Assembly: GCF_000243415.2 (NCBI RefSeq)
Contig: NZ_KI912270.1
Span: 4,340,001-4,404,000, forward strand
Direction of reading: 5' to 3'
DNA: 64,000 nt
Origin: Mycolicibacterium tusciae JS617
Lineage (GTDB): Bacteria > Actinomycetota > Actinomycetes > Mycobacteriales > Mycobacteriaceae
Below are positions 34,860-43,866 of the stretch, piece by piece; within the stretch, counting starts at the first letter, position 1, and every line of letters starts with the position of its first letter. The notes beneath the pieces are model-generated. The model searched no databases. It saw only the letters and a program-made list of their open reading frames with translations, and was not told the DNA's origin. A program made the position numbers and the translations under genes.

Positions 34860-36226
34860 CGGGTAGGCACAGCCACAATCCAGGCGCTGCCCTGCTCGCG
34901 GTCGAGCACCGTCTCGCCCTTGTTCTTCAACCCGAAGATGTAGACCAACAAGCTCACGCCGATTATCACCGTGACGTAGATGATGAACAGGGTGATGTGA
35001 TCGGGCTTGGCGGCCTGGTACAGCAACGGGGCCGTACCCCCGAACGCCGAGTTCGCCAGCGCGTAGCCCAAACCGACTCCCAGCGCGCGGATTTCAGCGG
35101 GGAACAGCTCCGCCTTCACGATCGCGTTCACCGACGTGTAGCCGGTGATGATGACGTAGCCGACGGCCAGGATCAGGAATGCCATGACCGCCGACGTCGT
35201 CTTCGGCAGGTAGGTGAGCAGCACGTAGGTGTAGATCACGCCGGACACCCCGAAGAAGATCAGCAGCGGCTTGCGTCCGACCCGGTCGCTGATGAGCCCG
35301 CCCACCGGCTGCAGCAGCATCAGGAAAATCAGGCCCAACAGGTTGACCCACGTCGCCGTCATCGCACGGTCAGATCCGAAGGTGGACTTGACGATCGCGG
35401 GCGCGTTGACGCTGTAGGTGTAGAAGGCCACCGTACCGCCGGCCGTGATGAGGAAGACGAGCAGCAGGGGCCGCCAGTGCGTGGTGAACAACGTCTTCAG
35501 GGAGCCGGCTTCGCGGTCCTTGCCTTCACGGATGGATTCCAGATGGGATTCGCTGAGCGACTCGTCCATCGAGCGCCGGATCCACAGGACCACGAGGGCC
35601 GCGACGCCGCCGATGAAGAAGCCGATCCGCCAGCCCCACTCGTGCATCGCGTCGTCATCGACGAACTGCAACGCGATCAGCAGCGTGAACTGTGCCAGGA
35701 CGTGGCCGCCGACGAGGGTGACGTACTGGAACGACGACAGGAAGCCGCGCCGATTCGCCGTCGCCGCCTCCGACATGTACGTCGCCGACGTGCCGTACTC
35801 ACCGCCGGTGGCGAACCCCTGCACAAGCCGGGCGAGGATCAGGATCACCGCCGCCCAGTAGCCGATGCTCTCGCGCGTCGGCATGACCGCCACGACGAAC
35901 GAGCACGTCGACATGACGGTGATGCTGAACATCAACGCCGCTTTACGACCGCGCCGGTCGGCGAAGCGCCCGAAGAACCACGATCCCACCGGCCGCATGA
36001 CGAAGGTGACCGCGAAGATCGCGTAGATGTAGACCGTCGAGTTGGTGTCGGCCTTATCGAAGAACTGCGCCTCGAAATAGGAGGCGAAGACCGTGTAGAC
36101 GTACACGTCGTACCACTCGACGAGGTTGCCTGCCGAGCCCTTGATGGTGTTGAGCACCGCCCGCCTGGTGCTCGTCGGGGCGCGCGTCGGACCGGACTGG
36201 GTAGGAGTCGGCGTCGCATCGCTCAT
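34856..36226 (-). CDS. MFS metabolite:H+ symporter (MHS family)
   Basis: A 456-residue transporter. Signatures of the MHS (KgtP/ShiA/ProP-like) group are GNLVEWYDVYVYTVFASYFE, WFFGRFADRRGRKAAL, RLVQGFATGGEYGTSATYMS and LISDRVGRKPLLIFFG. It should import a carboxylate, shikimate-like or betaine-like solute with protons. First gene of a three-gene unit. A related transporter lies at 54185-55561. Confidence 0.9.
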   Translation of the reverse strand: MSDATPTPTQSGPTRAPTSTRRAVLNTIKGSAGNLVEWYDVYVYTVFASYFEAQFFDKADTNSTVYIYAIFAVTFVMRPVGSWFFGRFADRRGRKAALMFSITVMSTCSFVVAVMPTRESIGYWAAVILILARLVQGFATGGEYGTSATYMSEAATANRRGFLSSFQYVTLVGGHVLAQFTLLIALQFVDDDAMHEWGWRIGFFIGGVAALVVLWIRRSMDESLSESHLESIREGKDREAGSLKTLFTTHWRPLLLVFLITAGGTVAFYTYSVNAPAIVKSTFGSDRAMTATWVNLLGLIFLMLLQPVGGLISDRVGRKPLLIFFGVSGVIYTYVLLTYLPKTTSAVMAFLILAVGYVIITGYTSVNAIVKAELFPAEIRALGVGLGYALANSAFGGTAPLLYQAAKPDHITLFIIYVTVIIGVSLLVYIFGLKNKGETVLDREQGSAWIVAVPTR

Positions 36227-36323
36227 TGGGGCGACGCTAGCCGAATCGGGCAGGCGCAGAGGTATTTCGGGTTCACGGCCGGGCGATCATTAGCTCACCT
36301 AACGGGGGCGTAGAGTCGCTGCC

Positions 36324-37388
36324 ATGGAATACCGCAGCCTCGGACGAACCGGGATCCAAGTAAGCCCGCTGTGTCTTGGCGCAATGATGTTCGGCAGCTT
36401 CGGCGAGCCCGATCACGACAAATCGATCGCGACGATCCACGCCGCACTCGATGCCGGCATCAATTTCATCGACACCGCCGATGTCTACTCGCAGGGCGAA
36501 TCGGAGGTCATCGTCGGCAAGGCGCTCGCAGGGGGCAAACGCGACGATGTGGTCCTCGCGACAAAAGTCAACATTCAGATGGGTGTACCGCCGGGGTCCC
36601 CACCCGGCACCAAGGGCGATCCCAACAAGCGCGGCAACTCTCGGCGCTGGATCATCCGAGAAGTCGAGGACAGCCTGCAGCGATTGAACACCGACTGGAT
36701 CGACCTCTATCAGATTCACCGCCCCGACTCAGACACCGACATCGAGGAGACTCTGTCGGCGCTGACGGAACTGCAGCGGGCGGGCAAGATCCGTGCGTTC
36801 GGATCGTCGACATTCCCGGCGCATCAGATGGTTCATGCGCAGTGGGTCAGCGAGAGGCGTGGTCTCGGCCGGTTCGTGACCGAACAGCCGCCCTACTCAC
36901 TGCTGGTCCGCGGAATCGAGGCCGACGTTCTGACGGTGGCGCAGGAGTACGACATGGGCGTGCTGCCGTGGAGTCCGCTCGCCGGTGGCTGGCTCACCGG
37001 TGGCTACCGCAAGGACAAGGAACTACCTGAGTCGAAGCGAAGTTCCCTGATGCCGGGCCGGTTCGACATGTCGCGCCCGGAGAACCAGCGCAAGCTCGAG
37101 GCCGCCGACGCGCTCGGACAGCTGGCCGATGATGCCGGCCTGTCGCTGATTCACCTGGCGCTGGCATTCGTCATGCAGCATCCGGCGGTCACCGCGCCGA
37201 TCATCGGCCCGCGCACCCTCGACCACTTGAAATCCCAGCTCGGCGCCACCGAGGTCACGCTATCGGTCGACATCCTCGACAGGATCGACGAGATCGTGCC
37301 GCCCGGATCGACGCTCTCGCGGGGCGACGTTGGCTACTTGTCGCCGTCGCTGACCGATCCTTTCCGCAGGCGTCGCCGCACCGCCTGA
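36324..37388 (+). CDS. Aldo/keto reductase
   Basis: A 354-residue TIM-barrel NADPH oxidoreductase. Catalytic residues are visible: Asp and Tyr in DTADVYSQGESEVIVG, Lys in VVLATKVNI, and His in DLYQIHRPD. The C-terminal NADP loop is PAVTAPIIGPRTLDHLKSQL. An insertion GVPPGSPPGTKGDPNKRGNS after the Lys strand is typical of the YajO/tas-like subgroup. Divergent from the MFS gene with a 97-bp gap. Confidence 0.93.
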   Translation: MEYRSLGRTGIQVSPLCLGAMMFGSFGEPDHDKSIATIHAALDAGINFIDTADVYSQGESEVIVGKALAGGKRDDVVLATKVNIQMGVPPGSPPGTKGDPNKRGNSRRWIIREVEDSLQRLNTDWIDLYQIHRPDSDTDIEETLSALTELQRAGKIRAFGSSTFPAHQMVHAQWVSERRGLGRFVTEQPPYSLLVRGIEADVLTVAQEYDMGVLPWSPLAGGWLTGGYRKDKELPESKRSSLMPGRFDMSRPENQRKLEAADALGQLADDAGLSLIHLALAFVMQHPAVTAPIIGPRTLDHLKSQLGATEVTLSVDILDRIDEIVPPGSTLSRGDVGYLSPSLTDPFRRRRRTA

Positions 37389-37437
37389 CGGGCGGCAAGG
37401 GTTTGCGCTCGGCGGGCATAACCGCTTTCCTGTTGTG

Positions 37438-38241
37438 ATGCCTGACATAAATCGTCGCCGCGTGATGCAGATCGCCGGTCTCGGCGCGCTGGCGGCCAGT
37501 GTGTCCCTGCCCACCGCCAACGCCGAGCCGTCGACCAGCGCTTACCTCTTTGAGGACAACTTCGACGGAAAGGCCGGTTCGGCCCCCGACTACTCGAAAT
37601 GGGAGCCGGCCTACGAACGCGAGAGCATGGAGGATCCCACTTTCTGGGAGTTGCCCGGGAACGTCGGCCAGTATCGCGACGATCGGAAGAACCTCTACCT
37701 GGACGGCAAGTCCAACCTCGTGATCAAAGCCGCCAAGGAGGGCGACACGTATTACAGCGGCAAGCTCTTCGGCAGGTACCGGGGCCCCATCAACACCACC
37801 TGGGAAGCCAGGATCAAGTTCGACTGCCTCACTCCGGGCTGCTGGCCGGCCTGGTATCTGGCCAACAACAGTCCGAACAACGGCGGCGAAGTCGACATCA
37901 TCGAGTGGTACGGCAACGGCAGCTGGGCTCCGGGAACCACCGTCCACGCCAACCTCAACGGCGGAGAACACGTCAGCCACACCATCGCACCGGACAGTGG
38001 GTGGCACCGGTGGCGCGCGCAGTGGACCGAATCGGGCATCAGCTTCTGGCTGGATCACACCGACGGTGCGTCGCCGTACTTCACCGTGACACCCGACTCC
38101 CTGCCCAATTACCAGTTCAACACCCCCGGTTACACACTGTTTCCGATCGTAAATCTTGCGGTCGCCGGTTCCGGTGGTGGCGATCCCAGCGGCGGCACCT
38201 ACCCAGCGACGATGCTCGTCGACTGGGTTCGCGTGTGGTAG
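37438..38241 (+). CDS. Secreted glycoside hydrolase family 16 protein
   Basis: About 267 residues. A twin-arginine signal (NRRRVMQIAGLGALAASVS ... ANA) precedes a GH16 beta-jellyroll with catalytic GGEVDIIEWYG (ExDxxE). YLDGKSNLVIKA, TWEARIKFDCLTPGCWPAWY and the terminal MLVDWVRVW are family marks. GH16 enzymes cut beta-1,3/1,4-glucans or galactans; a role on environmental polysaccharide or on the cell's own glycans cannot be separated. Start at ATG 37438; GTG 37435 directly precedes it. Confidence 0.93.
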   Translation: MPDINRRRVMQIAGLGALAASVSLPTANAEPSTSAYLFEDNFDGKAGSAPDYSKWEPAYERESMEDPTFWELPGNVGQYRDDRKNLYLDGKSNLVIKAAKEGDTYYSGKLFGRYRGPINTTWEARIKFDCLTPGCWPAWYLANNSPNNGGEVDIIEWYGNGSWAPGTTVHANLNGGEHVSHTIAPDSGWHRWRAQWTESGISFWLDHTDGASPYFTVTPDSLPNYQFNTPGYTLFPIVNLAVAGSGGGDPSGGTYPATMLVDWVRVW

Positions 38242-38255
38242 CGCGGGAGCGGTCC

Positions 38256-39086
38256 ATGCAATTCGGGATCTCCACCTTCGTGACCGACGACGGAATCGAC
38301 CCGGTATCGCTCGCGAAGGCGATCGAGGAGCGGGATTTCCACTCGCTCGTGATCGCAGAGCACACGCATATTCCGGCAAGTCGAGAGTCGGCGTATCCGG
38401 CGGGCGGTGAGCTGCCGTCGATCTATTACCGGACGCTGGACCCGTTCGTCACCCTGGCCGCCGCGGCGGCGGTGACCTCCAGGATCGAGCTGTTCACCGG
38501 AATCGCGCTGCTCATCCAGCGTGATCCGATCATCACCGCGAAGGAAGCCGCGAGTATCGACCTGATCTCCGGCGGCCGGTTCGTGTTCGGGGTGGGCGCC
38601 GGCTGGAACATCGAGGAGTTGCGTCACCACGGCACCGACCCGAAGACACGCGGTGCGCTGCTCGACGAGCGCATCGAGGCCATCCGGGAACTGTGGACAA
38701 ACGAACCCGCCGAGTATCACGGCCGCTACGTCGACTTCGATTCGTCCTACCTGCGGCCCAAGCCGGTGCGCAAGCCTCATCCGCCCATCTACATCGGCGG
38801 CGATTCCGATGCCACTGTCAAGCGAGTGATTCGGCACGAAGCGGGCTGGATTTCCAATCCGCTGCCCGTGGACCATCTGGCCAAACGCATCGGACAGCTC
38901 CGTTCCGGTGCGGGCCATGACGCCCCACTGGCTCAGTTCGGCACGCCCGCCGATCCCGACTACTGGCGTGCGGTCGAGGACCTCGGATTCGGGCAGGTGG
39001 CGCTGCTCCTGCCCACCAAGCCGCTCGACGAGTCGTTGCGGCTACTCGACACCTACGCCGAGAAGGTCTCCAAGTACCGCGGCTGA
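38256..39086 (+). CDS. LLM-class F420-dependent oxidoreductase
   Basis: A 276-residue luciferase-like TIM barrel. MQFGISTFVTDDGIDPVSLA, EHTHIPASRES, FTGIALLIQRDPIITAKEAA, and SGGRFVFGVGAGWNIEELRHHG give the F420-binding pattern of mycobacterial LLM proteins of the TIGR03619 type. A longer frame to 37599 merely shadows the GH16 gene. The start at 38256 has GGGAGC upstream and lies 14 bp after GH16, so both may share a transcript. The substrate is not known. Confidence 0.92.
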   Translation: MQFGISTFVTDDGIDPVSLAKAIEERDFHSLVIAEHTHIPASRESAYPAGGELPSIYYRTLDPFVTLAAAAAVTSRIELFTGIALLIQRDPIITAKEAASIDLISGGRFVFGVGAGWNIEELRHHGTDPKTRGALLDERIEAIRELWTNEPAEYHGRYVDFDSSYLRPKPVRKPHPPIYIGGDSDATVKRVIRHEAGWISNPLPVDHLAKRIGQLRSGAGHDAPLAQFGTPADPDYWRAVEDLGFGQVALLLPTKPLDESLRLLDTYAEKVSKYRG

Positions 39087-39098
39087 TGCGGTTGCGGC

Positions 39099-39938
39099 TC
39101 AGCCGCTTTCGGCGGCCGCCCTGGCGCGCTCCTTCATCGAGGCGACCACTCCGCCGTCGTTGAGGATGTCGGTGCCAGTGAGATAACCGGCGCCCTCGCT
39201 CGCGCAGAAGGCGAGGAGCGCACCCATTTCCTCCGGCTTGCCCCACCGCGGGACCGCGGCGTCGGCGACCATCGCCCCCGCACCCGCCTGCTCCTCGAGC
39301 CGGCCCATCTCGGTGTCGATCGATCCGGGGGAAACCGACACAACGCGCAGCCCCCTGCCGTTGAACCTCTCGCACTGCGACGTGCTGTACCACCGGACGA
39401 AGCTCTTGCTGATCGCGTAGGCGATACCGGATCGCGCCTCGGCACCGGCGATGTCGCAGGCCGACAGCATCGCAGTCATGAAGGCGGCTTCGTCGGTCAG
39501 CGCCGTCGGGAACTGTGCGGCCGGGATCAACTCGTCGGGCAGCAGGTGCGCCGCCATGGATGCCACGTTGACGATCGCCGCACCCTCGGCTGCCGCCGCG
39601 TAGAAGACCTCGTTGACGTTGAGCGTGCCCACCGCGTTGGTCCGCATGACGTAGTCGGCGCCGCCCATGCTGGGGCTGACCCCCGCCGTGTGAATGACCG
39701 AGGCAACCGTCCCGAGGCCGGAAGCGGTTTCGAAAAGCCGGGTGACCGCGTCCCGGTCGGTGACGTCGCAGTTGACGACGGTGGTCGCGACGCCGAGTTC
39801 CTTCAACCCGTCGGCCGCAGCGTCGAGACGCTCCTGCCTGACATCACCGAGGACGACCGAGTGGTCCCTCCCGACGATCCTTGCCGTGGCCAACCCCATG
39901 CCGCCCGCACCGCCGGTGATCACCGAGACTCGAGTCAT
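39099..39938 (-). CDS. SDR family oxidoreductase
   Basis: A 279-residue classical SDR: TGGAGGMG coenzyme loop, D at the end of strand 2 (GDVRQERLD, suggesting NAD), HTAGVSPS, VNVASMAAH, and catalytic YAISKSFVRW. A long insertion between the Ser and Tyr (LLPDELIPAAQFPTALTDEA) resembles 3-alpha-hydroxysteroid dehydrogenase-like enzymes. It converges with the LLM gene, 12 bp apart. Confidence 0.92.
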   Translation of the reverse strand: MTRVSVITGGAGGMGLATARIVGRDHSVVLGDVRQERLDAAADGLKELGVATTVVNCDVTDRDAVTRLFETASGLGTVASVIHTAGVSPSMGGADYVMRTNAVGTLNVNEVFYAAAAEGAAIVNVASMAAHLLPDELIPAAQFPTALTDEAAFMTAMLSACDIAGAEARSGIAYAISKSFVRWYSTSQCERFNGRGLRVVSVSPGSIDTEMGRLEEQAGAGAMVADAAVPRWGKPEEMGALLAFCASEGAGYLTGTDILNDGGVVASMKERARAAAESG

Positions 39939-40057
39939 ATGCCGACGTTACATTCTGCGATCCGAGTGTCACAGCGCTGCCCGCGCGTTTGAGCATCCCG
40001 TAGGGTGGTTACGTCTACTAATTAGCCGATTCGAATCCAGACCCTGGAGTGATGCTG

Positions 40058-40333
40058 ATGCCTTCTATCAAGACCACTTTGGGTGCCGTTGCGGTCGCCG
40101 GTGGGTTTGCAGCAGCAGCCCTCGGCATGGGCGCCGGACTTTCGATCGCCCAGCCGCCACCATGTTCGGTCCCCGGGGGCGAGGTACCGCCACCCCACGC
40201 CCCGCCGAAACCGACCCAGGTCTGGCTTGGAGAGCCCGTGGTATGGACGTCGGGTTGGGGCGGCCGCTGGGGTGTCTGCAAGAGCGGCCAGATGCTCACA
40301 CTGTCGTCGAACATCGTCACCGGCGGCGGTTAG
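40058..40333 (+). CDS. Small secreted Pro-rich protein, unknown
   Basis: 91 residues with a cleavable signal (TLGAVAVAGGFAAAALGMGA then GLSIAQ) and a mature part of about 60 residues, rich in Pro, with two Cys (PPPCSVPGG and WGVCKSG) that could form a disulfide. ATG 40058 is 8 nt after CTGGAG; ATG 40052 and GTG 40049 are alternative starts. Short exported proteins of this kind are frequent in mycobacteria. No function can be given. Confidence 0.75.
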   Translation: MPSIKTTLGAVAVAGGFAAAALGMGAGLSIAQPPPCSVPGGEVPPPHAPPKPTQVWLGEPVVWTSGWGGRWGVCKSGQMLTLSSNIVTGGG

Positions 40334-40343
40334 AACTCACCCC

Positions 40344-40368
40344 GTTTGGACGGTGTAACACCGGGTAA
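40344..40368 (+). promoter_or_regulatory. SigF-type promoter of the alcohol dehydrogenase unit
   Basis: GTTT (40344-40347), 15 bp, GGGTAA (40363-40368). This equals the mycobacterial SigF consensus (GTTT-N15-17-GGGTAT/A). The predicted start would be near 40375, about 25 bp before the dehydrogenase ATG. A second identical layout is at 43867-43891 on the other strand. Confidence 0.72.
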
Positions 40369-40399
40369 GCGCGCGGGAACCGCCGACGAAGGGCATCCC

Positions 40400-41548
40400 A
40401 TGCGCGCAATGGTTTACCGAGGGCCATACAAGGTGCGGGTCGAGGAGAAGGACACTCCGCCGATCGAGCACCCAAACGACGCCATTGTCCGAGTGACGAT
40501 GGCCGCTATCTGCGGCTCAGACCTGCACCTCTACCACGGCTTGATGCCCGACACCAGAGTCGGTATGACGTTCGGCCACGAATTCATCGGAGTCGTAGAG
40601 GAAGTCGGCCCGTCTGTCCAGAACCTCAAACGGGGCGACCGGGTGATGGTGCCGTTCAACGTCTACTGCGGATCGTGCTACTTCTGCGCCCGCGGCCTTT
40701 ACTCCAACTGCCACAACGTGAATCCGAACGCCACGGCGGTGGGCGGCATCTACGGCTACTCCCACACGTGCGGCGGCTACGACGGCGGCCAGGCCGAGTT
40801 CGTGCGGGTCCCGTTCGCCGATGTCGGGCCGGCGATCATCCCCGAGTGGATGGATGACGAGGATGCGCTGCTCTGCACTGACGCGCTTGCCACCGGGTAC
40901 TTCGGCGCACAACTCGCCGACATCGCCGAAGGCGACACCGTAGCGGTGTTCGGTGCCGGACCTGTCGGTCTGTACGCCGCGAAGTCAGCGTGGCTGATGG
41001 GAGCGGGCCGCGTACTCGTGATCGACTACCTGGAGAACCGACTGCAGAAGGCACGCACCTTCGCTCATGCGGAGACCTACAACTTCGCAGAACACGACGA
41101 CATCGTCGTCACGATGAAGAAGGCCACCGGTTATCTTGGCGCCGACTCCGTGATCGACTGCGTCGGCGCCGAAGCTGACGGGAACTTCCTGCAGCACGTC
41201 ACGGCGACGAAGCTGAAGCTGCAGGGCGGTTCGCCGGTCGCACTGAACTGGGCCATCGACTCGGTTCGCAAGGGCGGCACGGTGTCGGTAATGGGTGCCT
41301 ACGGGCCCATGTTCAGTGCCGTCAAGTTCGGCGATGCGATGAACAAGGGTCTGACAATTCGCATGAACCAGTGTCCGGTCAAACGGCAATGGCCGAGGCT
41401 CTTCTCGCACATCCAGAACGGTTACCTGAAGCCCAATGACATTGTGACCCACAGAATCCCGCTCGAACACATCGCCGAGGGTTACCACATCTTCTCGTCC
41501 AAACTGGACGACTGCATCAAGCCCATCGTCCTCCCCCAGGCGAGCTGA
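40400..41548 (+). CDS. Zinc-dependent alcohol dehydrogenase (formaldehyde dehydrogenase-like)
   Basis: A 382-residue medium-chain dehydrogenase. Catalytic zinc ligands in MAAICGSDLHLYHG and TFGHEFIGVVEEVG; structural zinc cysteines in CGSCYFCARGLYSNC; NAD loop VAVFGAGPVGLYAAK. The insert AVGGIYGYSHTCGGYDGGQA is typical of the glutathione-independent FDH/threonine-like branch. Start at 40400 leaves a leader matching the SigF promoter. The partner gene follows after 10 bp. Confidence 0.93.
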   Translation: MRAMVYRGPYKVRVEEKDTPPIEHPNDAIVRVTMAAICGSDLHLYHGLMPDTRVGMTFGHEFIGVVEEVGPSVQNLKRGDRVMVPFNVYCGSCYFCARGLYSNCHNVNPNATAVGGIYGYSHTCGGYDGGQAEFVRVPFADVGPAIIPEWMDDEDALLCTDALATGYFGAQLADIAEGDTVAVFGAGPVGLYAAKSAWLMGAGRVLVIDYLENRLQKARTFAHAETYNFAEHDDIVVTMKKATGYLGADSVIDCVGAEADGNFLQHVTATKLKLQGGSPVALNWAIDSVRKGGTVSVMGAYGPMFSAVKFGDAMNKGLTIRMNQCPVKRQWPRLFSHIQNGYLKPNDIVTHRIPLEHIAEGYHIFSSKLDDCIKPIVLPQAS

Positions 41549-41558
41549 AGGAGTAGTC

Positions 41559-42140
41559 ATGGTGTACACGGCCGATCATCCGCCCATCCCCGACAGCGAC
41601 GAACTGCGGGAGCGCATCCCCGGCTGGGGTGTCGACCTGGATCCCGCAGACCGTCCCGCGGTTCCGCGGATGCGGTTCGACCCGGACGCAACTGGCGCGC
41701 ACTGGGAGATCCCCGAGCAACAGCATGAGAACTGGCCGCGGGAACGGTCCATCGAACACGAGCGACTGACACCGGTTTTCGGCACGTCCACTCCACCGCG
41801 CGGGTTATCCGGCGTGATCCGGAGATACGCGTACCGCCGTTACAGCGAGGGGCGCGCCGCGCGCTGGCTGCTGCTGATCGGCGCCGATCGCGTCGACGCC
41901 ATCGAGAGCCACCTGGCGTCCTTCGTGACGCTGCGGCCCGACAACCCGATCACCGAGACGGGCGTGCTGACCGAAATCACTCACAACGGGTGGAAGGCAC
42001 GGGTGGGCACCACCCGCGTCGACAACTCGCACAGCTGGATAGACACCGTCCTCGTCGCCGGACCATGGGTGGCGACCGCAGCGCTGCTCGCAAAACTTGG
42101 CCGGACGCGCCAGAAGCGCCGCCGCGTCCGGCTCAAGTAG
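41559..42140 (+). CDS. Conserved hypothetical protein in the dehydrogenase unit
   Basis: A 193-residue protein with a strong ribosome binding site (GAAGGAG). The N-terminal half is acidic and Pro-rich; the second half contains RRYAYRRYSEGRAARWLLLI and a hydrophobic VAGPWVATAALLAKLG before a basic tail (RQKRRRVRLK). It may be membrane-associated by its C-terminus. I do not recognise the family. Location suggests it is co-induced with the dehydrogenase under SigF. Confidence 0.75.
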   Translation: MVYTADHPPIPDSDELRERIPGWGVDLDPADRPAVPRMRFDPDATGAHWEIPEQQHENWPRERSIEHERLTPVFGTSTPPRGLSGVIRRYAYRRYSEGRAARWLLLIGADRVDAIESHLASFVTLRPDNPITETGVLTEITHNGWKARVGTTRVDNSHSWIDTVLVAGPWVATAALLAKLGRTRQKRRRVRLK

Positions 42141-42151
42141 TGCTCGCGTAA

Positions 42152-42274
42152 TTACGGATGGTCCGCGTCGGGCGGGCCCTCCGGCGGCGGCGTTGCGTAT
42201 GCCGGGCTCACCGGCGGTACCTTCGCCTCTTGCTGATCGCCGGATTCGTCATCGTCCGGCGCGGGTGCTGTCAT
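42152..42274 (-). CDS. 40-residue acidic Pro-rich protein
   Basis: A short ORF on the minus strand: MTAPAPDDDESGDQQEAKVP ... PDADHP, stop TAA. A strong ribosome binding site GAGGAGC lies 8 nt before the ATG, and it begins 12 bp after the hemerythrin stop, so it would be the third gene of the SigF-type unit. The composition (Asp, Glu, Pro) is like small stress proteins of mycobacteria. No function known. Confidence 0.6.
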   Translation of the reverse strand: MTAPAPDDDESGDQQEAKVPPVSPAYATPPPEGPPDADHP

Positions 42275-42286
42275 TATCGTTGCTCC

Positions 42287-42871
42287 TCAATGAATTTGCG
42301 GATCCGGTGGATTGTCGGCCGCCCTTCCGGTCAAGGCGTCGCGAACGTGATCGACCGTGGCAGTGGCCATCCCCACCGTCTTCAGTACGGCCGGGCTCGG
42401 GGGCGTGTCCGGATGCGGCCGAGTCGGGGCGATCTTTTTGGCCGCTTCCAGTTTTTCACCCATCTTCACCAGGTCCGCGTGGGAGATGGCCGCTTCGAAA
42501 GCCGGCCACACCACGTCTTGTTCGTAGGCGATGTGCTCCCGCCCGGCCTTGACGAACGCCTTCAACGCCTCCTGGTAATCGGGATCGCCGGGGACGCCAT
42601 CCTCGAGCCGCTGGAGGAGCCTTTTGCCCTCCTGCTCTTGTGCGATAGCCGCGTCGGCCAGTGCATCTCCGTCTTTCACCAGCTCACGCACCGCCGGCCA
42701 GAAGAACTGCTCTTCGATGGCTTCGTGCTGAGACTCCGCGATCACCAGGTTTGTCACCATGGTGTCGAGACCGCTGCTGGTCGCGCCGCTGCCGCTTGGC
42801 GCGTCGTCAAGCACCTCGAGCATGCCCAACACGCTCTTATGGTCCTGACGAAGGAACGTCAATGCGTCCAT
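42287..42871 (-). CDS. Hemerythrin HHE-domain protein
   Basis: A 194-residue protein with one HHE cation-binding four-helix bundle: FLRQDHKSVLGMLEVLDD (His), AESQHEAIEEQFFWPAVREL (His, Glu), and AGREHIAYEQDVVWPAFEAA (His, Glu). The tail carries KIAPTRPHPDTPPSPAVLKT. Mycobacterial members bind di-iron and protect against peroxide or NO; several are SigF-controlled. Start 42871 has AAAGGAG 8 nt upstream; it lies 28 bp after the Mn-catalase gene. Confidence 0.92.
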   Translation of the reverse strand: MDALTFLRQDHKSVLGMLEVLDDAPSGSGATSSGLDTMVTNLVIAESQHEAIEEQFFWPAVRELVKDGDALADAAIAQEQEGKRLLQRLEDGVPGDPDYQEALKAFVKAGREHIAYEQDVVWPAFEAAISHADLVKMGEKLEAAKKIAPTRPHPDTPPSPAVLKTVGMATATVDHVRDALTGRAADNPPDPQIH

Positions 42872-42899
42872 ATTCGACTCCTTTCGGCTGAAACGGCGA

Positions 42900-43796
42900 T
42901 CACGTTGTGGCGGTGTGTTGCTCGTGAGTGAAGACCTTCTCGGCATCGATTGCCGGCTCGCCGTCGGGGTTGGCCTCGGCGCCGGTGTTCTGGCGCAGAG
43001 ATGTGCCCAACCACTGCTCTTCTGGCTTTTCGACGTAGTCCCACTCGACACCTTCGGGCCACGGACCCTGGCCCTCGTTCCACGGCCCGCGGACGGATTG
43101 GCCGTTGCCGTTGCTCATGTTGAACGCGACGTTCTGGAAGCGCGGGTCACCGGGCAGCTGGCCCGGCGGGAAGTTCACGGGAAGCTCGTTGAGCGCGGCC
43201 GTGAACTGCTGGTAGTGCGCGATCTCCCGGGTCATCAAGAAGGTCAGGGTGTCCTGGACGCCAGGATCGTCGGTGAACTGTTTCAAGTACTCGTAGACCA
43301 CCTTGGCCCGCGACTCGGCTGCGAGGTTGTTGCGCAGGTCCACGGTCGGGTCGCCGTTGGCGTCGATGAAGGCACCGGTCCAGTTGTTGCCCGCCGAATC
43401 CTTGACATCGGGGCCACCACCACTGAGCACCAGGAACATTGGATTGACGGCGACCTGGTGAATCGCCTGCTCGCGGCCGTCCTTGCTGGCCACCGCGGGC
43501 ATCCAATCGCACCGCTGATTGGCGATCTTGAGGTCGTCGTTGAGGCCGTCGAGCAGCATGGTGATCGTCGATCCGACCATCTCGAGGTGGCTCAGTTCCT
43601 CGGTGGCGATATCCATGAACAGGTCGTACATCTTCGGGTTCTTTTCCCGCAGTACGAAAGCCTGGGTGAAGTACTGCAGCGCGGCGGTGAGTTCGCCATT
43701 GGCGCCGCCGAATTGCTCCATGAGCAGGCTGGCGAATCGCGGGTCTGGTGCGGCCACCCGCACCTCGAATTGAAGATCTTTGTTATGTGTGAACAC
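42900..43796 (-). CDS. Manganese catalase
   Basis: A 298-residue di-manganese catalase. The N-terminus VFTHNKDLQFEVRV is diagnostic; metal ligands fall in ANGELTAALQYFTQAF (Glu), IATEELSHLEMVGSTI (Glu, His), ESRAKVVYEYLKQF (Glu) and TREIAHYQQFTAAL (Glu, His). It converts hydrogen peroxide to water and oxygen without heme. Start is GTG 43796 with GGGAG before it; the frame to 43934 is not used. First gene of the unit driven by the SigF-type promoter. Confidence 0.95.
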   Translation of the reverse strand: MFTHNKDLQFEVRVAAPDPRFASLLMEQFGGANGELTAALQYFTQAFVLREKNPKMYDLFMDIATEELSHLEMVGSTITMLLDGLNDDLKIANQRCDWMPAVASKDGREQAIHQVAVNPMFLVLSGGGPDVKDSAGNNWTGAFIDANGDPTVDLRNNLAAESRAKVVYEYLKQFTDDPGVQDTLTFLMTREIAHYQQFTAALNELPVNFPPGQLPGDPRFQNVAFNMSNGNGQSVRGPWNEGQGPWPEGVEWDYVEKPEEQWLGTSLRQNTGAEANPDGEPAIDAEKVFTHEQHTATT

Positions 43797-43866
43797 GTCA
43801 TCTCCCGAACTGAAAATTATTGTTAGAGGCCTCGTCCGCGGGGCTGTGGACCGAGGTAACGACCGC

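Noticed and set aside
34997..36313. 438-codon plus-strand frame opposite the MHS transporter
   Set aside because: Low-complexity Arg/Asp/Glu text, a shadow of the transporter.
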